Below, piece after piece: positions 1 through 6,650 of a DNA stretch of 10,347 nt. The DNA comes from Pseudobacteriovorax antillogorgiicola (lineage in GTDB: Bacteria > Bdellovibrionota_B > Oligoflexia > Oligoflexales > RGVZ01), in contig CAMDGW010000075.1 of NCBI GenBank assembly GCA_945897695.1, forward strand, positions 1 through 10,347. The letters run 5' to 3'. The position numbers and the translations under genes were made by a program. The number at the start of each line of letters is the position of its first letter. Position 1 is the stretch's first letter. Under the pieces are notes generated by a model that searched no databases, was not told the origin of the DNA, and saw only the letters and a list, made by a program, of their open reading frames with translations.

Positions 1-75
1 CGATCGCTTTAACGTACATCGATTAACCAACAAAAAATAAGAACAGTTCATTCTAAGCAACAAACCAACTTATCT

Positions 76-127
76 ATTATCGGCTTCGTTTTACGATAAT
101 CAATTTATAAATTTGGAAATTTACAAA
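76..127. repeat. two small AT-rich inverted repeats in the gene-free left end
   Basis: Positions 1-168 contain no convincing gene. Two inverted repeats are visible. ATTATCG at 76-82 is mirrored by CGATAAT at 94-100 around an 11-nt centre. TAAATTT at 108-114 is mirrored by AAATTTA at 117-123 around GG, and extends to 104-127 with one mismatched pair. Neither is followed by a clean T-tract on the minus strand, so I cannot call a terminator for the gene ending at 169. They could be operators or weak RNA hairpins, or chance in AT-rich DNA. Confidence 0.25.
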
Positions 128-168
128 ATTCATCAAGAATCATTGCAGATTTTCACAGTTTACTGATC

Positions 169-723
169 TTACCAGATAGGTAAGATGATCAAACCGAAAA
201 TAAAGAACAAGGCGCTCGCGCAATAGCGAATAAAATTCATCGGCATTACTTTGATAAGTCTTTCGCCTCCGAAGACAGTCAGCGCGTTTGTCAGAAGCAT
301 TCCGAGGGTGCTGCCGATGGTTACCATTGTCACAGACTGATATTGGGCACCAAGTGCCACTGTGGCCAACTGAGTTTTGTCACCCATCTCTGCCAAGAAG
401 AATACCACTAAAGTTGTCAAAAACGCGCCATACTTGTCGGGCCTATCCTGATTCTCACATTTATCTGGGATCAAAATCCAAAAACCAAAGATAAAAAACG
501 CCGCTGCAAGAATATACTGAAGCCAAAGCTCAGGGACTAAACCGGCCAAAACTGCCCCAAACCAGGTTGCACCAAGATGGTTGGCGATGGTCGCCAAAAA
601 AATAGCCATCATAATTGTCCATGGCCGCTTATAACGGAGTACAAGTAACAACCCAAGCAACTGAGTTTTATCACCCATTTCTGAAATGGCAACCATACCA
701 AATGATTGCAATAACGCGCCCAT
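169..723 (-). CDS. GDT1/TMEM165 (UPF0016) family divalent cation exporter, probably Mn2+
   Basis: This 184-aa inner-membrane protein has the duplicated architecture of the UPF0016/GDT1 family. The hallmark motif E-x-G-D-K-T-Q-L occurs twice, at residues 15-22 and 112-119, each at the start of a three-helix hydrophobic half, with a short polar linker around residues 86-98. Length and organisation are typical for the family. Characterised members (yeast Gdt1, human TMEM165, cyanobacterial and Vibrio homologues) move Mn2+ or Ca2+ out of the cytoplasm or into compartments, so Mn2+ efflux is the likeliest role, by homology only. I chose ATG at 721-723 because GGAGGG lies 7 nt upstream (731-736). 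A longer reading from 786 would translate through a terminator-like hairpin and adds non-conserved residues. The gene follows the lipoprotein gene on the same strand, with the hairpin between them. Confidence 0.88.
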   Translation of the reverse strand: MGALLQSFGMVAISEMGDKTQLLGLLLVLRYKRPWTIMMAIFLATIANHLGATWFGAVLAGLVPELWLQYILAAAFFIFGFWILIPDKCENQDRPDKYGAFLTTLVVFFLAEMGDKTQLATVALGAQYQSVTMVTIGSTLGMLLTNALTVFGGERLIKVMPMNFIRYCASALFFIFGLIILPIW

Positions 724-740
724 GAAGGCCCTCCGACGGG

Positions 741-778
741 AAAAGAAAACCCCGTATCTTTGATGTCGATACGGGGTT
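741..778 (-). terminator. intrinsic terminator or attenuator in front of the GDT1 gene
   Basis: On the minus strand an 11-bp perfect stem (AACCCCGTATC at 768-778 pairing with GATACGGGGTT at 748-758) has a 9-nt loop and is followed by TTTTCTTTT (749-741). This is a textbook rho-independent terminator. It lies 36 bp after the stop of the lipoprotein gene, so it can end that transcript. It also lies only 18-55 nt before the GDT1 start codon, which leaves no room for a promoter between hairpin and gene. It may therefore act conditionally on GDT1 expression. Confidence 0.8.
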
Positions 779-813
779 AGATACAAAATTTGAGCAACAG
801 ATTCTACTCTTAA

Positions 814-1524
814 TTAGCGATTATAGGCGCCGTAGCGAATCGGGCGAACGGCCTGATTACCCTCCACCGTGACCTTGCCGACGATATAGTCATCGCGATC
901 AGATCTATTGTCACCGTCTTGCCCCCAGCCCGAGGTTAAGAGAACTGAGTAGGCGCCTTTTTTGAGCGTCACAGGCGTACCAGCTATGGTCGTAGCACTC
1001 AGGGGAATATACTGCCCTTGAAGACGAGAACTTAAAGCGTAAATTTCAAACGTATTGGTCTGATAATCCAGGCCGCAGATTTTAGCGACGTTAATGTTTA
1101 CTGAAGTATTGTCATTGAGCACTTCAAACTGAAAGAAATAAGCATTGCCATTTAGGGGAAGCTGGGAAACTTCTTCTTTGCACGAGGTGTTTTCAAAGCG
1201 GCCATCGCCAATGTGAAAAACTTTATCCTGGCCGTAAACGATGGTATTCGGACTCGGCTGACTTATTTGATCGTTAGGACCGGTTTGGGTGTTCTGACCG
1301 TTCGTCGGAATTTGACCATTGGTGTTTTGACCACCTGGATTCTGACCATTGGTGTTTTGACCACTTGGATTCTGGCCATTGGTGTTTTGACCACTTGGGC
1401 TTTGGCCAGCAGTAACTGTTTCTTTACGCTTTGCGCTGCCGCCACCAAAAAAGCTGGCGTTACCACACGCTACCGATATCAACATGGATACGACGGTGGC
1501 CATTAGAAGATTTCGATTCAACAT
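814..1524 (-). CDS. lipoprotein with Gly-Gln-Asn repeat linker and unknown C-terminal domain
   Basis: A 236-aa predicted lipoprotein of unknown function. The N-terminus has a short hydrophobic stretch ending in S-V-A-C (Cys20), a slightly atypical lipobox, followed by G-N. Residues about 35-90 form a low-complexity linker rich in Gly, Gln, Asn, Pro and Thr, containing three copies of a 10-residue unit of the type GQNPSGQNTN. The C-terminal part (about 95-236) is a compact, probably beta-rich domain with two cysteines and an acidic D-G-D-N-R-S-D-R-D-D stretch that could bind a cation; I do not recognise the family. ATG at 1522-1524 is preferred because GGAG lies 7 nt upstream; a TTG start at 1542 lacks a ribosome site. 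The layout suggests a tethered envelope domain held away from the membrane by a flexible spacer. Confidence 0.75.
   Translation of the reverse strand: MLNRNLLMATVVSMLISVACGNASFFGGGSAKRKETVTAGQSPSGQNTNGQNPSGQNTNGQNPGGQNTNGQIPTNGQNTQTGPNDQISQPSPNTIVYGQDKVFHIGDGRFENTSCKEEVSQLPLNGNAYFFQFEVLNDNTSVNINVAKICGLDYQTNTFEIYALSSRLQGQYIPLSATTIAGTPVTLKKGAYSVLLTSGWGQDGDNRSDRDDYIVGKVTVEGNQAVRPIRYGAYNR
820..848 (-). promoter_or_regulatory. candidate sigma70 promoter inside the 3' end of the lipoprotein gene
   Basis: A perfect TATAAT is present on the minus strand at 820-825, with TTCGCC (3 of 6 matches to TTGACA) exactly 17 bp upstream at 843-848. Transcription would begin near 812-814, giving the GDT1 gene a leader of about 90 nt that contains the hairpin at 748-778. 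The -10 overlaps the last codons of the lipoprotein gene, so the match could be coincidental. The -35 is weak. Confidence 0.35.
1317..1406 (-). repeat. three tandem 30-bp coding repeats in the lipoprotein linker
   Basis: Three head-to-tail 30-bp units start at 1317, 1347 and 1377. The first two differ at only a few positions; the third diverges towards its end. Read on the minus strand they encode the 10-residue unit GQN-P-(S/G)-GQNTN. A more degenerate related stretch continues to about 1290. Because the unit is a multiple of three, copy number changes would lengthen or shorten the linker without a frameshift. Confidence 0.85.
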
Positions 1525-1583
1525 AATAAAGCTCCAGATCAACAGGTTTCAGCAACAACATCAACATAGGCGCTAGGAGGTAC

Positions 1584-1727
1584 ATGAGCCCCAAACGATG
1601 GCACTCCGCTGCCAAGTCAGCAGCTTCTGTGCCACAGCGTCTTCCACCTGTTATCAGGGGTTTAGAGCAAAAAAAGGATCAATTGCTGTTAGAAATTTTG
1701 ACAGTTTGTATGGTAATAGTTCATTGA
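1584..1727 (+). CDS. possible small protein (47 aa), unknown
   Basis: A short open frame begins with ATG at 1584, three bases after AGGAGG (1575-1580), and ends with TGA at 1725-1727. The predicted product starts MSPKRWHSAAK, has a basic N-terminal half, then a Q-K-K-D-Q-L-L-L-E segment and a hydrophobic tail (ILTVCMVIV), so a small helical or membrane-associated peptide is imaginable. It resembles nothing I know. The ribosome site is strong in sequence but unusually close to the start. It lies 41 bp upstream of the pseudouridine synthase start and could be a leader peptide, a real small gene, or chance. The overlapping in-frame extension of the synthase looks less gene-like. Confidence 0.3.
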   Translation: MSPKRWHSAAKSAASVPQRLPPVIRGLEQKKDQLLLEILTVCMVIVH

Positions 1728-1768
1728 AACCCTTGTTAATCAAGCAAATATTTCGGACTCTACTCCCC

Positions 1769-2434
1769 ATGCACATACCTTTAGTTCTAAAAAATAGCCA
1801 TTTCGTAGTCGTCAATAAGCCGGCCGGCACTCTCAGCGTTCCCTCTCGTATGGGTAAAGCTGACCCGCGACCAGTTGCAGGCATGCTGCTTCAGGAACAA
1901 ATTGGACAACGACTTTTCCCCATTCACCGCCTGGATGAAGAAGTCTCCGGTATTTTGATGTTTGCTCTGACAGAGGCGGCTCACAAGGTTGCAAATCGAT
2001 GGTTTGAACTTCATGAAATAGTAAAGACTTATGAAGCAAAATCTCTCACACCAAAAGACGAGATCATTTCTCCATCACCTGAAGCAATTCTTTGGGAATG
2101 CCAACTTATGAGGGGCAAGAAAAGAGCCTATGAGGCCAAGTATGGAAAAAAATCCCTTACCAAAGCCAAACTAATCATATGCCAAAATGACACCTCTATT
2201 TGGCATCTTCAGCCATTGACCGGAAGGTCCCATCAACTAAGATATGAAATGGCAAAACATGGATTTCCGATTGATGGCGATACTTTGTACGGATCAAATC
2301 GACCCGGCCCAACTTCGGGTGGTATTTGCCTGCGGGCCGTGAAGCTTGATTTCACTCAGGCAAGTGGCTACAAAGATTTTGAACTTCCGGCGTCGATCAG
2401 CCTGGAGTCACTTGCACCAGTTAGTCATTTTTAG
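1769..2434 (+). CDS. RluA-family pseudouridine synthase
   Basis: The 221-aa product isomerises uridine to pseudouridine in RNA (rRNA or tRNA; the target cannot be read from sequence). It has the conserved family blocks in order: V-V-N-K-P-A-G at residues 14-20, the catalytic block H-R-L-D-E-E-V-S-G at 53-61 with the nucleophilic Asp56, K-T-Y-E-A at 86-90, and T-G-R-S-H-Q-L-R at 151-158 followed by I-D-G-D-x-L-Y-G at 168-175. There is no N-terminal S4 RNA-binding domain, so it is of the short RluA/TruC type. I place the start at ATG 1769, where homology begins. A longer reading from 1598 adds a Cys- and Ser-rich stretch unlike the family. No good ribosome site precedes 1769, so translation could be weak or coupled to upstream reading. 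It ends 7 bp from the convergent CA-like gene. Confidence 0.88.
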   Translation: MHIPLVLKNSHFVVVNKPAGTLSVPSRMGKADPRPVAGMLLQEQIGQRLFPIHRLDEEVSGILMFALTEAAHKVANRWFELHEIVKTYEAKSLTPKDEIISPSPEAILWECQLMRGKKRAYEAKYGKKSLTKAKLIICQNDTSIWHLQPLTGRSHQLRYEMAKHGFPIDGDTLYGSNRPGPTSGGICLRAVKLDFTQASGYKDFELPASISLESLAPVSHF

Positions 2435-2441
2435 CGGTCTA

Positions 2442-3392
2442 TCAGTGACTGCGAAGCGACATGTCAACCTCAAAAGACCGAGAGCCAATCGGCTGCAATG
2501 GCCTTGAACTCTGACCATGAGCAGCACGGAAGGCTACGACTTGTTCTGCCGACATTTCGATAGCATTGGTAAAGACAAACCAGGATACGCCTTCGGTACA
2601 TGGAGGGTTTGTAAGAGAGCCCTGATAGCGGAAATGCTGAACATTATTTGGTACTAGTTTGCGTGGATTAAAACTGCCGATCTTCGTTGGCGACTGCGCT
2701 GCTACTTGGATGTGCGGAAGGATGTCTTCGACCTCTGGAAGAGGAGAACCAATTTCGACAAAAACTCCAAAAATAGCTATTTTACCGGATGAGCTTTCAT
2801 GGATGAACTGAACTTCCATGGGAAAAGTCAGACCACTCAACTGGTGCTCACTGGGACTGTGAAACAACATTCGCTTCAAAACAAAATCTTCACCGTGCAA
2901 CACAGTCCGACTACCCCCAGTTAATGAAAGTTCTGTCAGGGGACCTTGATTGCCAACACCCGTAACTTCAGGAACCCAATTCAAGCGAAGATTTTCAACT
3001 GATGCTACAGCTCTCCTCGGAATATCTATAGGCGACTGAAATTTTCCGTTACCGCACGCGACGTTGTCGCGGCTCAATGCAGACCAATTGGCGGGACCGC
3101 TTGCACCTTCATAGGACCAAGAATAATTCGAGTTCTGCGCAGGCGGCGCAGAGAGAGCGGATGTTGCTTTGGCCGAAAATTTAAATGGCCACACCGTCTG
3201 CCCATCATTTTTATTAGCTGCTGTCCGCATATCATCAGGAATACTTACATAATCGGGATCAAGGTGAAGTAGCCAATCATTTGAAAAGCGCCACACTACA
3301 ACAGCGAGTGAAAGGATGGACAACGCACCGAAAAAAGCGCCAAAGTAGCTCCCCAAGCGGCTATGAAACGTTATTGGTGTGCGCTTTATCAT
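2442..3392 (-). CDS. membrane-anchored alpha-carbonic-anhydrase-like protein, probably acatalytic
   Basis: A 316-aa protein with one N-terminal membrane segment (about 15-35), a spacer (about 40-90) and an alpha-CA fold from about residue 91 to the end. Diagnostic blocks are C-G-N-G-K-F-Q-S-P-I-D-I (113-124), F-H-S-P-S-E-H (177-183), F-P-M-E-V-Q-F-I-H (190-198) and G-S-L-T-N-P-P-C (258-265). The two cysteines of the extracytoplasmic disulfide (113, 265), the Glu106 equivalent (Glu182) and the Thr199 equivalent (Thr261) are kept. Of the three zinc-binding histidines (human CA II 94/96/119), only the second is present (His178); the first is Leu176 and the third Gln195. The Gln92 position is Arg174. 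CO2 hydration is therefore unlikely, and a binding or structural role is inferred. The start ATG 3390-3392 has GGGGGA 5 nt upstream. Confidence 0.87.
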   Translation of the reverse strand: MIKRTPITFHSRLGSYFGAFFGALSILSLAVVVWRFSNDWLLHLDPDYVSIPDDMRTAANKNDGQTVWPFKFSAKATSALSAPPAQNSNYSWSYEGASGPANWSALSRDNVACGNGKFQSPIDIPRRAVASVENLRLNWVPEVTGVGNQGPLTELSLTGGSRTVLHGEDFVLKRMLFHSPSEHQLSGLTFPMEVQFIHESSSGKIAIFGVFVEIGSPLPEVEDILPHIQVAAQSPTKIGSFNPRKLVPNNVQHFRYQGSLTNPPCTEGVSWFVFTNAIEMSAEQVVAFRAAHGQSSRPLQPIGSRSFEVDMSLRSH

Positions 3393-3438
3393 CGATTCCC
3401 CCGCAGAGCGGATGGGCCAAAAAGTCTGGCCTCCACCG

Positions 3439-3457
3439 CGAAATCACAATGATTTCG
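3439..3457. promoter_or_regulatory. 19-bp perfect inverted repeat, candidate operator
   Basis: CGAAATCA (3439-3446) and TGATTTCG (3450-3457) are perfect mirror images around CAA. The element lies in the 178-bp gap between the divergent CA-like and M48 genes, 47 bp upstream of the CA-like start. The size and symmetry suit a dimeric regulator site. The same sequence could form an RNA hairpin, but it has no T-tract. I do not recognise the regulator, and I found no convincing sigma70 promoter pair in the gap. Confidence 0.45.
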
Positions 3458-3570
3458 GCAAACAAGGATTTTGCTTTAGACCAAAACCTTTATAGGCCTA
3501 GATTTACGGGGAAAATTCCTTTAATTTATAGCTGCCCCAGATGATCTAACCCCATGATTCGAGATACCAA

Positions 3571-4851
3571 ATGCCGAACTTATCCACGATCACCCCTATG
3601 ACCATTCTTCAATTGTTCCTCGTGCTTCGTTTTGTACAGCACATTATTGAAACGTGGCTTGCTCGCAAAAACAAAGACTGGTGGAGCGACAAGAATCGGC
3701 AGGCAGATGCCTCGCAGTCCCTTGGCATCTCTGCCGCGGATATGGAAAAGACTGCTAAGTATTCAAAAGCGCGTTACGGACTATCACGCGTTCACGCAGT
3801 GACAGATATTATTGTTTCAACCTTTTTCATCGGATTCGGCGGGCTTGGCTACACGGAAAGCATAGCATCCAGATTAACCTCAGCAGTTAACGGAGGAGCT
3901 ATTACCCAGGGCCTTTTATTTATTGGTCTTCTCACTTTCATGAGTCAGGTAGTAAATCTGCCGTTTAGTATTTATAGCACTTTTGTCATCGAAGAAAAAT
4001 TTGGCTATAACAAACAAACGCCGACAGGTTTTATCTCTGACCTCATTAAAGGCACCGTAATTGGAATTATTTTTGGCGCCGCCATTCTCACTCTTATCCT
4101 CTGGATCATGGAGAGCATGGGTGATCTTTGGTGGTTTTATGCCTGGGCAGCAGTTTCTATTTTTAGCCTATTCACGGCGTGGATTTATCCAACACTGCTT
4201 GCACCGATTTTCAATAAATTCACTCCACTTGGAGATGGAGAATTGAAAGAAGAAATAAATCAGCTCGCAGGTAAAATTGGATTTAAAACAGACGGGCTTT
4301 TTGTTATGGACGCATCCAAACGCTCGGGACACGGCAATGCTTACTTTACAGGAGTCTTTGGCAAAAAAAGAATTGTCCTCTTTGATACGCTGATAAACAG
4401 CATGTCTACTCAGGAAGTTGTGGCCGTTCTAGCTCACGAACTTGGGCACTTCAAACTCCATCACGTAAGAACCGGAATGATTCGCGGACTGATCCTTTCG
4501 CTTTTGATCTTTGCAGGCATCGGCGCCATGCTACCTAATACAAACTTTTACGAGGCATTCCATCTATCCTCGGTCAGCAATTACGGTGGGCTTGTTGTGT
4601 TCTCACTATGGTTTGGACTCCTTGAATTTTACCTGCAACCAATTCACACCTGGTTTTCACGCAAGAATGAATTCGCAGCTGACAACTTTGCAAAATCCAC
4701 TTTAGGCAATGGAAAGATGCTTTCAGACGCGCTTAAAAAACTGAGAGAAAAAAGTAGCGTTATGCCTATAGTCCACCCACTATATTCTGCGATGTATTAC
4801 AGCCACCCCCCGATGCTTGAACGCATTGCTGCACTGCAGGCCGATGGCTAA
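3571..4851 (+). CDS. M48 family (STE24/CAAX prenyl protease 1-like) membrane zinc metalloprotease
   Basis: A 426-aa integral membrane peptidase of the M48A type. Multiple hydrophobic segments occur (about 10-27, 78-95, 113-135, 158-180, 185-210, 303-320, 338-355). Zinc ligands are His289 and His293 in H-E-L-G-H, with catalytic Glu290, and Glu367 in N-E-F-A-A-D. Further family hallmarks are E-E-K-F-G-Y-N-K (141-148), D-A-S-K-R-S-x-H-x-N-A-Y-F-T-G (247-261) and the C-terminal S-H-P-P-M-L-E-R-I (411-419). Eukaryotic STE24 cleaves prenylated CAAX proteins; bacteria generally lack such substrates, so membrane-protein quality control is a more likely role, by inference. Length matches the family and all key residues are intact. 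ATG 3571 has only a weak ribosome site (GAGAT); the next in-frame ATG is 3598 and has none. Confidence 0.92.
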   Translation: MPNLSTITPMTILQLFLVLRFVQHIIETWLARKNKDWWSDKNRQADASQSLGISAADMEKTAKYSKARYGLSRVHAVTDIIVSTFFIGFGGLGYTESIASRLTSAVNGGAITQGLLFIGLLTFMSQVVNLPFSIYSTFVIEEKFGYNKQTPTGFISDLIKGTVIGIIFGAAILTLILWIMESMGDLWWFYAWAAVSIFSLFTAWIYPTLLAPIFNKFTPLGDGELKEEINQLAGKIGFKTDGLFVMDASKRSGHGNAYFTGVFGKKRIVLFDTLINSMSTQEVVAVLAHELGHFKLHHVRTGMIRGLILSLLIFAGIGAMLPNTNFYEAFHLSSVSNYGGLVVFSLWFGLLEFYLQPIHTWFSRKNEFAADNFAKSTLGNGKMLSDALKKLREKSSVMPIVHPLYSAMYYSHPPMLERIAALQADG

Positions 4852-4879
4852 GCCACTAGTCAATTGATTCTTTAGCGGA

Positions 4880-4905
4880 CTGATAAAACAGCCTTATTTT
4901 GTCAG
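4880..4905. repeat. inverted repeat after the M48 gene
   Basis: CTGATAAAA (4880-4888) pairs with TTTTGTCAG (4897-4905) with one G-T wobble and an 8-nt loop. It starts 29 bp after the M48 stop. No T-tract follows, so it is a poor intrinsic terminator. It could instead be an operator or an mRNA 3'-end hairpin. The rest of the gap (4906-5021) shows nothing I can assign except the purine-rich AAGGAA ribosome site before 5022. Confidence 0.3.
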
Positions 4906-5021
4906 GAGATACCGGCAGATGCGTCTGACCAGAGAGCATTTGCACGCGTAAACGTGTTAAAATCGTTAGGCACGAAGCATCTTTTCTAAATTCGGTCCCA
5001 CTTCTGAAAGGAAACCAGGTC

Positions 5022-6590
5022 ATGTCAGCACTGAATCACAAGCTGAGGGCAGTAGGAGTTATCTTGGCAGCTGCTGCTGCGTCCGGACAATTACAGGCTG
5101 AAACTGTAACCGTCGGCGCTTATGCCGTGGCAAATCACTCCAGCTGCGGAGCGGGCAACATCCCTGGTACGATTCAAGAGATGAATCGCTTTTTTGCCAG
5201 TCCTGACATGCCAGCTGACATGCAGAAAAATTTCTATTGGAAGGACACTCGAGTCCGGCAAAACGAATGGACTAAGGATGGCGACTACCGGTCCTCGACG
5301 GAGGCTGCCAGCGGATTTGACGGGTCGGATGCAAGCCTTTTAACTTACATTGCAAGTCACGGCGTTACCAGCAGCGGCGTCTATAAGGCGCTCGCAGGAT
5401 CAAAAAATGCAGGGGGATGCTACATCCCAACGACCAGTCTTGAGCTTGGAAACCATGCAAGCCGCTATACGATTCTTTCAACATGCCAGGGTCTAAAAAT
5501 CGGAACTGGCGACTACCCAGAAGCCGCCGGTGAAAACCCGTCAAAAACTTGGAAAAATGCCGCCAAGGGACTCAACTGTATTTTTGGTTACTCAAACAAC
5601 ATGGCCGATGCAGATCAGTATGGCGAGTACCTTCTTGCCAACATCAAAGATGGCACAACGCCCCTATCAAAAGCTTTTATGGATGCTTCGGAATCTGTAT
5701 CCGCAGACAATATTCCTGCCGTTCTTTGCTTTGGCGCTAGCGAGCAAGAGGCCGCTGATTATATCGCCGACAACAAGACATTTGAGTCTCAGGCACGTCC
5801 GCACGCCACGTCTGCCTGGGTTTACCGAATGTCTAACGCCGCCTCTGGCGCGCGCGCCGTAAAATCTTCGATCCCGGCAGCTCTCAAACTCCTACCCATG
5901 AAACTGAACGTTGATAAGATTTCGAAAGCATTCGTTGGTGGCGGAGCTACAAAATCTATTTCTGGCAAAATCATCACCCATACCTCAAATACTGGAACAG
6001 CATCCTATAATGAAAGAACCGGAACGCTGACCATCAAAAACTTTTTGGTGAACGATATCCGCAGTGAATCAGTTCCCTCTTTAGAGGAATCACAAAAAAT
6101 CGCAACTCACGCCCTCAAGATCAGCGGTCTACTCAAAATCGACAGCTCTTTATCACTATCTACGATTGCCGAGGATATTCAGGGCGGAGAAAAAGGTGTC
6201 AGCAAAGCTATTTCGCGCAAGTTTACTTTCAAGCAAAATCTTGCCGGTGCAACTTCCCTTTCCCAGCAGGGCTCAGTTGACGTCACTGTGGGCGCCGGCG
6301 GCGCTGTCACAGAAATCAAGGCTGCATTGGTGAAAATAGATCCTGTGTTCACACCTTCAAAGCGTCCAACTGACTTGGCAACTCGCGAGTTGGAGCTAGA
6401 GACAAGCGCTCTTGACTACGTAGCGATGAAAGCTCCAGGCGCAAATTACCGGATCGTAAAAAAGAGAATTGGTTATGACGCGGGAAGTTTCATGAAAAGA
6501 AATCAAATTTCACCTGCCGTCATAGAGGTCACCGTAGAAGCTTACCAGGGTGAATTCAAACGTCTTTATGTTGAAAAAATTGCATTATAA
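5022..6590 (+). CDS. exported protein with clan-CD cysteine-peptidase-like His/Cys arrangement (DUF6345-like)
   Basis: A 522-aa exported protein. A signal peptide is evident (basic start, alanine-rich core 11-20, likely cleavage after L-Q-A at 26). Residues about 28-270 form an alpha/beta-looking domain in which a hydrophobic strand ends in S-H-G (112-114) and a second ends in S-T-C-Q-G-L (153-158), 42 residues between His113 and Cys155. This order and context are those of clan CD peptidases (caspases, gingipains, clostripain). The following G-L-N-C-I-F-G-Y ... G-x-T-P-L-S-K-A-F stretch recalls the DUF6345-type domain as I remember it; no search was possible. Residues about 290-522 look beta-rich and have no recognised family. 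Start ATG 5022 has AAGGAA upstream. It is a single-gene unit ended by the terminator at 6604. Confidence 0.75.
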   Translation: MSALNHKLRAVGVILAAAAASGQLQAETVTVGAYAVANHSSCGAGNIPGTIQEMNRFFASPDMPADMQKNFYWKDTRVRQNEWTKDGDYRSSTEAASGFDGSDASLLTYIASHGVTSSGVYKALAGSKNAGGCYIPTTSLELGNHASRYTILSTCQGLKIGTGDYPEAAGENPSKTWKNAAKGLNCIFGYSNNMADADQYGEYLLANIKDGTTPLSKAFMDASESVSADNIPAVLCFGASEQEAADYIADNKTFESQARPHATSAWVYRMSNAASGARAVKSSIPAALKLLPMKLNVDKISKAFVGGGATKSISGKIITHTSNTGTASYNERTGTLTIKNFLVNDIRSESVPSLEESQKIATHALKISGLLKIDSSLSLSTIAEDIQGGEKGVSKAISRKFTFKQNLAGATSLSQQGSVDVTVGAGGAVTEIKAALVKIDPVFTPSKRPTDLATRELELETSALDYVAMKAPGANYRIVKKRIGYDAGSFMKRNQISPAVIEVTVEAYQGEFKRLYVEKIAL

Positions 6591-6603
6591 TTTGGTAACA
6601 ACC

Positions 6604-6639
6604 AAAACCCCCGGGAAGAGCGATCTTCCCGGGGGTTTT
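6604..6639. terminator. bidirectional rho-independent terminator
   Basis: A perfect 16-bp stem (left arm 6604-6619, right arm 6624-6639) encloses the loop GCGA, a GNRA tetraloop on the plus strand. The base of the stem is A4 on the left and T4 on the right, so each strand has a U-run after the GC-rich core of CCCCCGGG/CCCGGGGG. It lies 14 bp after the plus-strand stop at 6590 and 12 bp beyond the minus-strand stop at 6651, and so serves both convergent genes. Confidence 0.93.
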
Positions 6640-6650
6640 GCATTGCATCG

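Noticed and set aside
724..786. N-terminal extension of the GDT1-type protein
   Set aside because: The extra 21 residues are encoded by the terminator hairpin and its T-tract, and a good ribosome site sits right before ATG 723.
748..820. yybP-ykoY Mn2+ riboswitch before the exporter gene
   Set aside because: Only about 35 nt lie between the predicted transcription start and the hairpin, and I see none of the aptamer's conserved elements.
1317..1406. CRISPR-like 30-bp repeats
   Set aside because: The units abut directly with no spacers and are in-frame coding repeats of a lipoprotein.
1598..1768. Upstream extension of the pseudouridine synthase, Cys/Ser-rich
   Set aside because: Family similarity begins at 1769, the added residues have no family character, and the only ribosome site is 18 nt away from ATG 1598.
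2434..2442. Terminator between the convergent synthase and CA-like genes
   Set aside because: Only 7 bp separate the stops, and no stem with a T-tract is visible on either strand.
3281..3544. 87-aa plus-strand frame overlapping the start of the CA-like gene
   Set aside because: It lies antisense to the membrane anchor region of a well-supported gene, has no ribosome site, and shows no recognisable motif.
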